DNA of 64,000 nucleotides, from assembly GCF_001049735.1 (NCBI RefSeq), contig NZ_CVPC01000006.1, forward strand, positions 130,370-194,369, given 5' to 3'. This DNA comes from Nereida ignava. GTDB lineage: Bacteria > Pseudomonadota > Alphaproteobacteria > Rhodobacterales > Rhodobacteraceae. Both the position numbers and the translations under genes were made by a program. The notes under the pieces are model-generated. The model worked only from the letters and a program-made list of their open reading frames with translations, was not told the origin of the DNA and did no database searches. How positions within the stretch are numbered: the stretch's first letter is position 1; each line of letters begins with the position of its first letter. This document shows positions 25,516 through 34,112 of the stretch, piece after piece.

Positions 25516-27012
25516 TTAGATCGTCTGGTCATATGCCCCTACGCTTGGTTCTGTACGGATGATTGCATCGATGTCTGCAAAGATATTACGCATCTCTGCT
25601 TCTGATTCCGGACTTTCGCAGACGACTACAAGGTTGGGTGTGTTTGAACTTGCCCGTACCAAGCCCCAAGCGCCGTTATCCAAGATGATGCGTGCGCCGT
25701 TGACGGTTACAACATCTTTGATTGCCCGTCCGCCGATTGTGCCACCTTGCTCAAAATGTGCGGTAATCTTCGCAACGATCCGGTCGAGGGCCGCGTATTT
25801 CTCGGTATCCGCACAGTAGGGGGACATTGTCGGTGTGGCCCATGTCCGCGGCAGTGCTTTTCGGAGGTCAGACATTTTGGCGTTAGGATTGCGGTCCATG
25901 AGTTTACAGATTTCAACGGCCACTCGCATCCCGCAGTCGTAGCCACGCCCGATTGGTTCAGCGAGGAAGTAGTGACCGGATTTTTCAAAACCTGCCAACG
26001 CGCCCAGTTCTTTTACACGGCGCTTCATGTGGCTGTGGCCGGTTTTCCAATAGTCAGCCTTAGCGCCATTCTTCTGAAGTACTGGGTCTGACGCAAAAAG
26101 GCCGGTTGATTTCACATCCGCTACAAACAGCGCATCTTTGTGTAATTTGGACAGATCGCGCGCCATGATGACGCCGACTTTGTCCGCAAATATTTCCTCA
26201 CCCTCATCATCGACAACACCGCATCTATCACCGTCCCCATCAAAGCCGAGCGCTAAGTCCGCCCCTGTTGCCAGCACGGTTTTGGACATATCGTGCAGCA
26301 TTTCCATGGCTTCTGGGTTCGGGTTGTAATGGGGGAAGCTGTAGTCAAGTTCAGTATGGCTATGAACCACCTCAACGCCGATACGTTCAAACAGATCGGG
26401 TGCAAAGGCCGCTGCTGTGCCGTTGCCGGTGGCGCATACCACTTTAAGCGGTCTGCTCATTTTGAAATCACCCACAAGGTCATCAAGATAAGCCTCGCGT
26501 ACCCCGTCCACAAATTCATATTGCCCACCGGCGCGTGGCACACCTTCACCGTTTAGGACGATGTCGCGGAGCTCACTCATTTCATCAGGGCCATGGGTGA
26601 GGGGGCGTTCAAACCCCATTTTGACCCCTGTCCAGCCGTTTGGATTATGGCTTGCAGTAACCATTGCGACTGCTGGTGCATCAAGGTGGAACTGAGCAAA
26701 ATAGGCCATTGGCGAGACCGCGGGACCGATGTCTTTGACGTGAATGCCAGCTTGCATAAGCCCAAGCATGAGCGCGTTTTTGATCGAAAGCGAATAATCC
26801 CGATAGTCGTTGCCCACTGCAATCACGGGCTCAATCCCGCGGCGATGCATTTGGGTGCCAAGCCCCAATCCCAACGCGGTTATGCCCGGCAGGTTGATGT
26901 CATCCGGGTATTTCCAACGTGCGTCATATTCGCGAAACCCCGTCGGGGTGATCATTGCATCACGTAGGAACGACCAAGTGTTTGGCGCGACGGTTGGGTG
27001 TGGTTTGACCAT
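25516..27012 (-). CDS. Phosphomannomutase / phosphoglucomutase
   Basis: A 498-residue alpha-D-phosphohexomutase. The phosphoserine loop is TASHNPNGW (about 117-125), the metal-binding loop DGDGDR (about 257-262), and the sugar-binding loop EKSGHYF (about 347). It interconverts mannose-6-P or glucose-6-P with the 1-phosphates, feeding GDP-mannose or UDP-glucose synthesis. It ends the operon kpsT-kpsE-kdsA, 15 bases after kdsA, so a role in capsule precursor supply is likely. Which hexose it prefers cannot be read from the sequence. Confidence 0.93.
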   Translation of the reverse strand: MVKPHPTVAPNTWSFLRDAMITPTGFREYDARWKYPDDINLPGITALGLGLGTQMHRRGIEPVIAVGNDYRDYSLSIKNALMLGLMQAGIHVKDIGPAVSPMAYFAQFHLDAPAVAMVTASHNPNGWTGVKMGFERPLTHGPDEMSELRDIVLNGEGVPRAGGQYEFVDGVREAYLDDLVGDFKMSRPLKVVCATGNGTAAAFAPDLFERIGVEVVHSHTELDYSFPHYNPNPEAMEMLHDMSKTVLATGADLALGFDGDGDRCGVVDDEGEEIFADKVGVIMARDLSKLHKDALFVADVKSTGLFASDPVLQKNGAKADYWKTGHSHMKRRVKELGALAGFEKSGHYFLAEPIGRGYDCGMRVAVEICKLMDRNPNAKMSDLRKALPRTWATPTMSPYCADTEKYAALDRIVAKITAHFEQGGTIGGRAIKDVVTVNGARIILDNGAWGLVRASSNTPNLVVVCESPESEAEMRNIFADIDAIIRTEPSVGAYDQTI

Positions 27013-27027
27013 GAGGATGCTGTCCGA

Positions 27028-27861
27028 TCAGAGGCGTATAAGGTTTGACTTTGCCAATTGGTCGAACGCGGCCCAGCTTTCGATCAACGCAGGCATGTCG
27101 CGCAAATAGATCATGTTAGGCCCGTCGCATGGCGCGTTGTCTGGGTCTTCGTGAGTTTCGGTAAAGAGGGCCGCAATGCCAAGCGAAACGGCGGCACGTG
27201 CCAATACAGGGGCCAACTCACGCTGCCCGCCAGACGCAGAGCCCAAGCCACCGGGTTTGGCGACTGCATGGGTGGCATCCATCACAACCGGATAGCCTGT
27301 TTTGGCCATTTCAGGCAGCGAACACATGTCGACCACAAGGTTGTTGTAACCAAAAGATGCGCCGCGTTCTGTCAACAACAGTTTGTTGTTTCCTGTGCTT
27401 TCTACTTTGGCGACCACGTTCGCCATGTCCCAAGGTGCCAAAAACTGACCCTTCTTGATGTTGATCGCGGCACCTGAGCGGCCTGCTGCCAGCAAAAGTG
27501 CGGTTTGGCGGCACAAGAATGCAGGGATTTGCATGACATCGACAACGCTTGCCACAGGCTCACATTGGTCTTCGCTATGAATGTCTGTGATCACGGGGCA
27601 TCCGATTGCGTTGCGAACCCCCTCAAGAACGGCCAGCCCTTTATCAAGCCCAAGCGGGGCAGGCGCATTTAAAGACGTGCGGTTGGCTTTATCGTAGCTT
27701 CCTTTGAACACATATTGCACACCCGCTGTGGCGCACGCTTCGGCAAGGGTGCCCGCGATCATTTGCGCATGGTCAGCACTTTCAAGTTGGCATGGCCCTG
27801 CAATCAAGGTGAGGGGGGCGTCGTTAGAAACGGACAGTGCCCCTACGTTTACGGTTTTCAT
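27028..27861 (-). CDS. kdsA: 3-deoxy-8-phosphooctulonate (KDO-8-P) synthase
   Basis: A 277-residue DAHP/KDO-8-P synthase-fold enzyme. LIAGPCQLES (about 19-28), FKGSYDKANR (about 52-61), TDIHSEDQCEP, KKGQFLAPWDM and TERGASFGYNNLVVDM are KdsA hallmarks. It condenses arabinose-5-phosphate with phosphoenolpyruvate to give KDO-8-phosphate for lipopolysaccharide and for KDO-linked capsule. Its ATG shares one base with the kpsE stop (TAATG). Position inside a capsule-export operon suggests a copy dedicated to capsule KDO, though it may be the only one in the genome. Confidence 0.95.
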   Translation of the reverse strand: MKTVNVGALSVSNDAPLTLIAGPCQLESADHAQMIAGTLAEACATAGVQYVFKGSYDKANRTSLNAPAPLGLDKGLAVLEGVRNAIGCPVITDIHSEDQCEPVASVVDVMQIPAFLCRQTALLLAAGRSGAAINIKKGQFLAPWDMANVVAKVESTGNNKLLLTERGASFGYNNLVVDMCSLPEMAKTGYPVVMDATHAVAKPGGLGSASGGQRELAPVLARAAVSLGIAALFTETHEDPDNAPCDGPNMIYLRDMPALIESWAAFDQLAKSNLIRL

Positions 27862-29480
27862 TAGCTTGTCACCTGTTCTCTGAGGATGGACGCAGTTAGC
27901 GAAATCATCAGATAGATACCAGCAAAAATCAGGAATGCCAGAATGGTGTTCTCAAACTTGCGCGGATAGCTCGCCTCGTCCGGGGGAACAGGGGCCACGG
28001 CAATTGACAGATAGCGGACCTGCCGTTCGGCCTCGACCCGCGCCGTTTCGAGTGATTGCAGTGATTGTTGCAACAGGGCCGTGCGGGTTTGGTAGTCTTC
28101 TTCAGCGGCGCGCAACTCTGCATTCTTGCGTGCTTGGTTGTTCGCATCGCCCCCCGTGGATGTCATTTGCGCCTGCACGTCAGCGATTTTTTCTTCAAGG
28201 CGTCGGATTTCGGCGCGGGTGCCATCGACGCGGGCTTGGTTGGGGCGGCGATTATCAAGCAGACTGGCCAGCGTGAGCTCTTTTTCCAAAAGCAGCGATT
28301 GCAGTTGTTGCATCTCGCTTTGCAACAGCGCGTTAGCCGCAGCAGGGTCTAGAACACCAAGACTTTCTTGCAGGCGCGTCACACGAGATAGCGCCTCAAC
28401 CCGTTCGGCTTCCGCAGCCTCATAGCTTTCACGTGCGCCTTTCATGGCGTCTTCACGCACACGCAGCGAGATATTGTCGACGCGCTCCTCAGCATAGGCC
28501 ACGAGCCGTTCTGCGAACAGCGCACTGGTTTCAGGATCTGCTGCGATAACCTCCATGCGCACAATCCCTTCGGTGGGATCATAACCGATCTTCACTTTCT
28601 TTTTGTACAGCTTATAGGCCGCAGAATTAGTGGTATCAGGTGCAAGGCGCTTTAGGGTATCAATATTCTCTTGTGAGAAATGCTCCTTAAACCCAAGGTC
28701 TTCATCAAGCCGGAGCATCGCCTCGGGCGATTGTAGATACCCTTGTACGGCGATGCTGTCTTGGGACGTGGCGATGGGCGAGCCCCCGAAAAGGCTTGCG
28801 GCACCGGACGCGCCTGGTGGCTCTGCTTGCTGGATTAGGAACTCGGATTTGGTGGCGTACATTGGTGTCGCGAGAACATAGAAATAATACCCCGCGATCA
28901 ATGTGGGCAAAAAGACAAAGGCGCTTAGTCGCGAGATCAAAAGCAGTAGTTTGCGACGGCGGCGTTTTGCGATGTCTTGTTGGATGCGCCTAATTTCGAG
29001 GGCGCGATCGTCCGGCGACGCCATCTCGGTTGCGGGTAGCTGTGCTTTGCCGTTTTGGGTGGTTTGGGGCAATTGAATACGCCCAAGGGCTTGGCGCACC
29101 GCTTCTTCATCGCGGACCGTGTTGCCTCTCTGGGCCACGTTTGAAGCTGCGGCGGCTTCGTGGCTACCGCTCTCAGGCATGACCAAATCAAGCGTGTTGG
29201 CCCGTTGAAACGGATCAATCCCCTTTTCGCGCAGCAACCTGATTGCATCAAAATCGGATGTGGGTGCAAGCCCGTGTTTTTGTGCTACGCGTCGCGCCAT
29301 GCGCAGCTGACGGCCGGTCAGCCCCTCTTGGCGGATCGCATCAAGCGGCCCCTCAACGGCCTTGAGCGGAGTAGTACCTTGCGGTGTCGGTGTTTCGGCC
29401 GCTGCCTGATCTGGTGCGGGCGTTGCGCCTTGAACGGGGCGGCGGATCCTAAACTTTTGCGCCTTGGGTTTGGTAGTCAT
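27861..29480 (-). CDS. kpsE: Capsule export inner-membrane protein (KpsE/CtrB/Wzz-type)
   Basis: A 539-residue polysaccharide co-polymerase. About 190 residues of cytoplasmic N-terminus precede a first membrane helix (ISRLSAFVFLPTLIAGYYFYV). A long periplasmic part with coiled-coil heptads (about 340-480, EAERVEALSRVTRLQ and EIRRLEEKIADVQAQ) leads to a C-terminal membrane helix. The KpsE family links the ABC capsule exporter to the outer-membrane channel. I chose the ATG at 29478-29480; this overlaps kpsT by 32 bases. The N-terminal extension is longer than in E. coli KpsE and is rich in Ala/Pro/Gln. Confidence 0.85.
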   Translation of the reverse strand: MTTKPKAQKFRIRRPVQGATPAPDQAAAETPTPQGTTPLKAVEGPLDAIRQEGLTGRQLRMARRVAQKHGLAPTSDFDAIRLLREKGIDPFQRANTLDLVMPESGSHEAAAASNVAQRGNTVRDEEAVRQALGRIQLPQTTQNGKAQLPATEMASPDDRALEIRRIQQDIAKRRRRKLLLLISRLSAFVFLPTLIAGYYFYVLATPMYATKSEFLIQQAEPPGASGAASLFGGSPIATSQDSIAVQGYLQSPEAMLRLDEDLGFKEHFSQENIDTLKRLAPDTTNSAAYKLYKKKVKIGYDPTEGIVRMEVIAADPETSALFAERLVAYAEERVDNISLRVREDAMKGARESYEAAEAERVEALSRVTRLQESLGVLDPAAANALLQSEMQQLQSLLLEKELTLASLLDNRRPNQARVDGTRAEIRRLEEKIADVQAQMTSTGGDANNQARKNAELRAAEEDYQTRTALLQQSLQSLETARVEAERQVRYLSIAVAPVPPDEASYPRKFENTILAFLIFAGIYLMISLTASILREQVTS

Positions 29481-30117
29481 AAAGTTGCTTAGCCTCTTCC
29501 AAGGTTTCAAACATATTCAATTGGCCGTTCATCAAAACGGCGGCTTGTTTGGCGTGTTTTTCCAAAGTCTCTGCTTGGTGCGACACGATGATAACGGTCG
29601 TTGTCCTGAACCGCTCTTTCAAGATTTCTGCGGCTTTGCGGTTAAAGTTCACATCCGTGGTTGACGGCATTCCCTCATCAATGAGGTAGACATCAAAATC
29701 GAGCGCAAGCATTAGCGCAAAAGTAAAACGCGCCCGCATGCCTGACGAAAAGGTGCCGACAGGCATGTCGAAATATTCGTCGATGTCACACATCCAGCGG
29801 CAAAATGCTTCGACATAATCGGGGTCCAGCCCGTAAAGCCGTGCGATATACCGTGAGTTGTCCATGGCCGTGTGTCTGTTGGTCACGCCGCCCATAAAGC
29901 CCAAAGGAAACGAGATGCGGCAACTGCGCCTGATCTCGCCCTCATCTGGTTTTTCGAGCCCCGCCATCATGTTGATCAGGGTTGTCTTGCCGGTGCCATT
30001 AGGCGCAAGGATGCCCAAGGATTTGCCAAGCTCGACCCGAAAGCTCACCCGATCCAGGATCACTTTACGCTGTGTCCCCGTCCAGAATGATTTGCTGACA
30101 TTTTCAAACTCGAGCAT
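29449..30117 (-). CDS. kpsT: Capsule polysaccharide ABC transporter ATP-binding protein
   Basis: A 222-residue ABC ATPase of the KpsT/CtrD/BexA type. Walker A APNGTGKTT at 38-46, signature FSSGMRARF (about 141-149) and Walker B DVYLIDEG (about 161-168), with SSGM replacing the usual SGGQ as in capsule exporters. It begins the operon kpsT-kpsE-kdsA-phosphohexomutase. Its normal permease partner kpsM is not next to it or elsewhere in the window, which is unusual. It overlaps the following kpsE by 32 bases. Confidence 0.9.
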   Translation of the reverse strand: MLEFENVSKSFWTGTQRKVILDRVSFRVELGKSLGILAPNGTGKTTLINMMAGLEKPDEGEIRRSCRISFPLGFMGGVTNRHTAMDNSRYIARLYGLDPDYVEAFCRWMCDIDEYFDMPVGTFSSGMRARFTFALMLALDFDVYLIDEGMPSTTDVNFNRKAAEILKERFRTTTVIIVSHQAETLEKHAKQAAVLMNGQLNMFETLEEAKQLYDYQTQGAKV

Positions 30118-30260
30118 TGGCTCCGGTTCCTGACACTACACCTCGCGCTCGGTAACGGTACAAAGCGGGTTTCTTCCGCCAATCAATAGGAACGCAATTG
30201 GGCATTATTATGTCTGTTTTTGAAAACAATTGCCACGTTTCGGGCGGACTGGTTAAACGA

Positions 30261-30291
30261 AAAAGGGCCCCAGCGGTGACTGGAGCCCTTC
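30261..30291 (-). terminator. Intrinsic terminator after nhaA
   Basis: On the minus strand GGGCTCCAG pairs with CTGGGGCCC (nine pairs, one G-U), followed by five Ts. It lies about 30 bases after the nhaA stop codon. Confidence 0.85.
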
Positions 30292-30321
30292 AAATTGTGC
30301 GAAAATCCGCTGGTGGTCCGG

Positions 30322-31569
30322 TTAGGCTTGCTGTTTCTCAACCCGCAACAATTTACCTGCGATGAATGACGCCACGGCAGCAAAGAAGCTAAAGAGTGCC
30401 CCCATTTTCGCAGCGTCTTGAACGGGCCCAGCGTCAAAGGCCACTGAGGCCACAAAAAGCGAAACCGTAAAGCCGATAGCCGCCACAAAACCAATCACGA
30501 TCAGATCAACAAGGCGCATCCCTTGGGGCAGCCCAAGTCCCAGAGGGCGTGCTGCGATCCATCCGAAGATAAAGATACCAACAGGCTTACCAATCAGCAG
30601 ACCCGCAAGAACAAGCCATGTCGCATCGCCAATAGAGCTAAACTCAACACCGGCATTCAGCAGACCAAAGAAGAACAAAATAATCTCAACGGGGTGCTTC
30701 AACGCGTGCTCGATTTTGTTGAGCAAGTCCGTCAAATACTGTTCGGCCTCGCTGAAAATACCAAAAGCGCGGTCAGCGTGCGGAATGGTTGGCACGATCG
30801 GCAAAAGGCCCAATGCAGGGTGAAGGCCCGACCGCATGAAGCCGTACCAGCTGATGCAGGCAGCAATGGCATAGGGCAGGAAATGCAGCTTAGTGCGTAC
30901 CCATGTGCTGACAGGGCGCATTTGGTTTCCTCTGTCCATTTTGCGCGGCAGCCAGTTGGCCAAGAGAAACACACCGATGGCAGCGCCAAATGAGGCCAGC
31001 AGCCAAACCGGAGCCAATTCGCCAGATGGGTAGAAAATCGCCAAAATGATAAGGCCAGCAGCATCATCTGCGATTGCCAGCAACAACAAAAAGCGTACCG
31101 CAGGGTGGCCTGCGCCAAACACAAGGCGTCCAACGAGGTAGCTGAATGCGATGTCTGTTGCCGTTGGAATTGCCCACCCGTTAGCGACTGCGCTGAACTT
31201 GTCTTCACCAAGCAAAAACGCCAACCCAAGGTACACAGAAATCGGGCCGACCATACCGCCGAGTGTGGCAAACAAAGGTGTTGCCGCTTTTTTGCCACGC
31301 AGTGAGCCTTCCTTGAGGATCACGGCCTCCCAGACCTCTTTTGCGGCGATTGCAAAGAACAGTGCCATCAAAATATCGTTCACCAGATAGTGAAGGGTGA
31401 GGGTGCGATGCCCATCATGAAGGTGCCCGATCGGCGCATGATCCCAAATAGTGAACTCTACGAAATGGTGGTAGCTTTCGGCGTTAATGTTTGCCCAAAT
31501 CAGCGCGATCAATGCTCCGGCAATGAGCAAAAGCGAGTAGTTGGTGACGAAATTCCAGACGCGGTACAT
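30322..31569 (-). CDS. nhaA: Na+/H+ antiporter NhaA
   Basis: A 415-residue inner-membrane antiporter with about 11 hydrophobic segments. The ion-binding aspartates are in IPTATDIAFS and LAIADDAAGL, the latter corresponding to the DD pair of E. coli NhaA. It exchanges external protons for internal sodium, expected in a marine organism. It is followed by a good terminator and preceded by the ArsR/permease pair, with 67 bases between, so it may be transcribed on its own or as a distal part of that unit. Confidence 0.95.
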   Translation of the reverse strand: MYRVWNFVTNYSLLLIAGALIALIWANINAESYHHFVEFTIWDHAPIGHLHDGHRTLTLHYLVNDILMALFFAIAAKEVWEAVILKEGSLRGKKAATPLFATLGGMVGPISVYLGLAFLLGEDKFSAVANGWAIPTATDIAFSYLVGRLVFGAGHPAVRFLLLLAIADDAAGLIILAIFYPSGELAPVWLLASFGAAIGVFLLANWLPRKMDRGNQMRPVSTWVRTKLHFLPYAIAACISWYGFMRSGLHPALGLLPIVPTIPHADRAFGIFSEAEQYLTDLLNKIEHALKHPVEIILFFFGLLNAGVEFSSIGDATWLVLAGLLIGKPVGIFIFGWIAARPLGLGLPQGMRLVDLIVIGFVAAIGFTVSLFVASVAFDAGPVQDAAKMGALFSFFAAVASFIAGKLLRVEKQQA

Positions 31570-31636
31570 GGTGTCTTCCCGTATTATTGTGCCAGCTGCC
31601 TACGCCAACTGGTTCAACGGTTCAACGCCCATTGCG

Positions 31637-32686
31637 TCAGGCGATCGCCTGCCAGACCAACCCTGCGCTGACGGAACCGACGAATGCCAGTCCAAGATAT
31701 GCTGCGAAAACTTTGCGTTTCACGAGCGCGTAGACTGCAATCGCTGCGGGGATACAGCTTACGCCACCGGCCATCATAAATGACAGCGCTGCCCCTTGTG
31801 ACATGCCTCGATCCACCAAGCCTGCAACAAGTGGGACCGCTGCGTAGCCGTTGAGATAGGCAGGACCGCCCAGGATTGCACCAAGAATGACTGGCTGCAC
31901 GCCTTCACCGCCCAAAAAGCCCGCGACAAATTCGGCCGGGACATAGCGCGTCATCATAGCCTCAAAAATATACGCGATGAGCAGCCATTTGAACAAGAAC
32001 GCCCCGTTAGTGAGGGTGGTTTCACGGAAAGTAGCAGTGCGGTCAGCTTCGCCCCAGAATTTCCATTGCGGCTTTTGATCAAACCCCGAAGGACCAGATG
32101 ATTTTGAGCAGCAAGACTTCACAGGCGCAATCTTCAGTGGGTCGCTGAAGACGGCTGTGCCAGATAGCAGCTGCGTGACCAGACCGCCGCCGATGCCGAC
32201 ACTGATTGCCGCAACGGTTTTTGCGATTGCAAAGTCAAAGCCAAGGGCGGATCCGGTGATTGCGAATTGGGCAGGGTCCATCAATGGCGATGCTAACCAC
32301 AGTGCCATGACCGCCCCAAGTGGCGCCCCAAGCGCCAAAAGCGCGGAAACAAACGGAATAACCTCGCACGAACAAAACGGCGCCACCCCCCCGACAATTG
32401 CGGCGAATATAATCATGCGAACCGGTGGGCCGGTGAAAGCTTTGGCCACCAGCCCTTCGGCGCCAGTGGCCTTGAGGTAAGCTACGGAAAAGATTGCAAA
32501 TAAGATAAATGGCGCTGTGTGTGCCAAGCTGCCAAAACCGCTGGCGATTACGGGGCCAAGGGCGTTCAGATCGAAGAAGGCAAGAACTGCAAGTGCTGCC
32601 AAAGTGACAAGAATTGCTTTGTCCGCCCCGCGCCAAAGTGCTGCAGGTTTGATCGCGCTCGACCGTGTTTGGGATGCGTCGCTCAT
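31637..32686 (-). CDS. ArsP/YraQ-type membrane permease (metalloid efflux candidate)
   Basis: A 349-residue permease of the ArsP/YraQ (DUF318) family with about eight hydrophobic segments. The first half has the conserved PFCSCEVIP (Cys105, Cys107); the second half repeats the fold around GGPAYLNGYAAVP. A cytoplasmic loop carries KSCCSK (Cys192-193), as in ArsP, where a Cys pair is thought to bind trivalent organoarsenicals. The start is ATG 32684-32686, overlapping the stop of the arsR-like gene (ATGA). The coupling points to regulation by that repressor. The exact metalloid is unknown; methylarsenite is the family-based candidate. Confidence 0.85.
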   Translation of the reverse strand: MSDASQTRSSAIKPAALWRGADKAILVTLAALAVLAFFDLNALGPVIASGFGSLAHTAPFILFAIFSVAYLKATGAEGLVAKAFTGPPVRMIIFAAIVGGVAPFCSCEVIPFVSALLALGAPLGAVMALWLASPLMDPAQFAITGSALGFDFAIAKTVAAISVGIGGGLVTQLLSGTAVFSDPLKIAPVKSCCSKSSGPSGFDQKPQWKFWGEADRTATFRETTLTNGAFLFKWLLIAYIFEAMMTRYVPAEFVAGFLGGEGVQPVILGAILGGPAYLNGYAAVPLVAGLVDRGMSQGAALSFMMAGGVSCIPAAIAVYALVKRKVFAAYLGLAFVGSVSAGLVWQAIA

Positions 32687-33114
32687 GATGTAGCCTTTGT
32701 ATTGTTTGGTACTGCTTGGCCTTGGATGTCGGAACAGCATTCGCCGTCGCTACATTTACAATCTGGACCACACTGACATGCGGGGCCACAGGCACAGCAA
32801 TTGGCCATCAAAAACCCGCAGAGCGCCTCTATATCGTCGTAGGCGGCCCCAACCGAAATAATTGAACGCCCGTGTTTTTGCTGTTGGATTAGACCCGCTG
32901 CCGCAAGAATTTTCATGTGATGTGTGAGTGTTGAGCCCGAGACGTCCGACCGCTCTGCCAGCTCTCCAATGCTGAGCCCTTTTGGTCCGGCTTGCACCAG
33001 AACACGGAGCACACCCAAGCGTTGTTCGCTGCCTAACGCGGCAAACGTGGATGCAGCTACTGTTAGGCTGAGACCAGTGGAGGTGGCGGGGTGCAGGGCG
33101 CTTTCATGTTTCAT
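32683..33114 (-). CDS. ArsR-family repressor with metallothionein-like Cys-rich tail
   Basis: A 143-residue winged-helix repressor of the ArsR/SmtB type. The DNA-binding part spans about 20-95 (LGSEQRLGVLRVLVQAG, SGSTLTHHMKILAAAGLI). The C-terminus is unusual: ten cysteines between 99 and 127 (99, 106, 107, 109, 113, 115, 119, 121, 126, 127), containing CGPACQCGPDCKC, which resembles the metal-binding motifs of bacterial metallothioneins. ArsR proteins are usually 100-120 residues with two or three sensor cysteines. It overlaps the permease gene (ATGA), and a double TTCGAA dyad lies just upstream. It may sense and also chelate the metal. Confidence 0.87.
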   Translation of the reverse strand: MKHESALHPATSTGLSLTVAASTFAALGSEQRLGVLRVLVQAGPKGLSIGELAERSDVSGSTLTHHMKILAAAGLIQQQKHGRSIISVGAAYDDIEALCGFLMANCCACGPACQCGPDCKCSDGECCSDIQGQAVPNNTKATS

Positions 33115-33121
33115 GCCCTAA

Positions 33122-33174
33122 ATTTCGAAGATATTCGAAATAATAGCAAGCGTTATTTCGAGAAATTTCGAAAT
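33122..33174. promoter_or_regulatory. Double palindromic operator upstream of the ArsR/permease pair
   Basis: Two 22-bp arms, 33122-33143 and 33153-33174, form an inverted repeat with 18 of 22 positions matching. Each arm itself contains two TTCGA(A) cores about ten bases apart. The structure begins 7 bp from the arsR-like start codon and covers the likely promoter. This is the form expected for autorepression by an ArsR dimer. Confidence 0.75.
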
Positions 33175-33264
33175 GACTTACCTGCGCGCATCTTTCACCT
33201 TGTTTGATCGTGGTGAAATCACTACCCCGATGACCGAGCTATACCTTCCAAACATGAGGCCCCC

Positions 33265-34035
33265 ATGTCCAAGACGCCCGTTGATATCGCTTTTGAAAAT
33301 ATGGATGCCTCTGATGCGGCGCGTTTACGGTTTTATGAGCGGTTAGCGGATGCAGAGTTGTTTATGCTGTTGCTTCAAGAGGCAGACGGTGAAGACGTTG
33401 AGCCAGACGTGTTCGATGTTGAGGGCGGACAGTTCGTATTGGTATTTGATCGCATTGAACGGCTGACTGCATTTGCGGAAAGGCCTGTGCCTTATGTTGC
33501 TGTGTCGGGACGCATATTGGCTGCGATGTTAAGCGGACAAGGCATTGGGATGGGTGTCAATTTGGGGCAGTCGTCCGAAATATTGATACCAAGCGATGCG
33601 GTTGAATGGTTGCATGCGACACTTGGAAATCTGCCAACAGAAGTCACCGCGACGCCGAAAGAGATTACACCGCCCAAGGGGCTGCCAGAAGATTTGATCG
33701 CGGCACTTGATGCAAAGCTGGCAACTGCCACGGGGCTTGCGCAAAAGGCTGTGTTAGTTGGTGTCACTTATGATGACGGATCACGTGGGCATATGCTGGC
33801 ATTTATTGATGTGGCGGCGGGTGCCGAGAATGCGCTGGCGCGCGCTGTTGGTGAAGCGCTGACGTTCTCGGGGCTTGAGGCGGGTGTCTTGGATGTAGCG
33901 TTTCTTGCCTCCCGCGATCCAAGTGTGTCTGCGCTTCTGGCCGAGGGGCTGCAATTTGATCTGCCAGAGTTGTTGATGCCTGAGGCGCCAAAAGCACCCG
34001 GGATGGACCCTGCAAATCCGCCGAAACTGCGCTAA
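33265..34035 (+). CDS. SseB-like N-terminal domain protein
   Basis: A 256-residue soluble protein. Residues 1-120 (ARLRFYERLADAELFMLLLQEA, VFDRIERLTAFAE, PYVAVSGRILAAML) fit the SseB N-terminal family; residues about 140-240 (AVLVGVTYDDGSRGHMLAF) look like its C-terminal companion domain. No catalytic residues are evident. GAGG precedes the ATG. SseB was first described as a serine-sensitivity enhancer, and its molecular role is unclear. It is upstream of dut and moeB on the same strand, after a 77-base gap holding a small perfect hairpin (34052-34068). Confidence 0.8.
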   Translation: MSKTPVDIAFENMDASDAARLRFYERLADAELFMLLLQEADGEDVEPDVFDVEGGQFVLVFDRIERLTAFAERPVPYVAVSGRILAAMLSGQGIGMGVNLGQSSEILIPSDAVEWLHATLGNLPTEVTATPKEITPPKGLPEDLIAALDAKLATATGLAQKAVLVGVTYDDGSRGHMLAFIDVAAGAENALARAVGEALTFSGLEAGVLDVAFLASRDPSVSALLAEGLQFDLPELLMPEAPKAPGMDPANPPKLR

Positions 34036-34051
34036 GTGGTTGGATGCTGGT

Positions 34052-34068
34052 GCGAGACGCTGTCTCGC
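34052..34068 (+). promoter_or_regulatory. Short perfect hairpin between the SseB-like gene and dut
   Basis: GCGAGAC and GTCTCGC pair over 7 bp with a 3-base loop. No T run follows, so termination is unlikely; it may be an mRNA processing signal or nothing. Confidence 0.35.
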
Positions 34069-34112
34069 GCTCTGGGATATTTTGAACAGAAGAAGATGAG
34101 AGGCCGTTCGTG

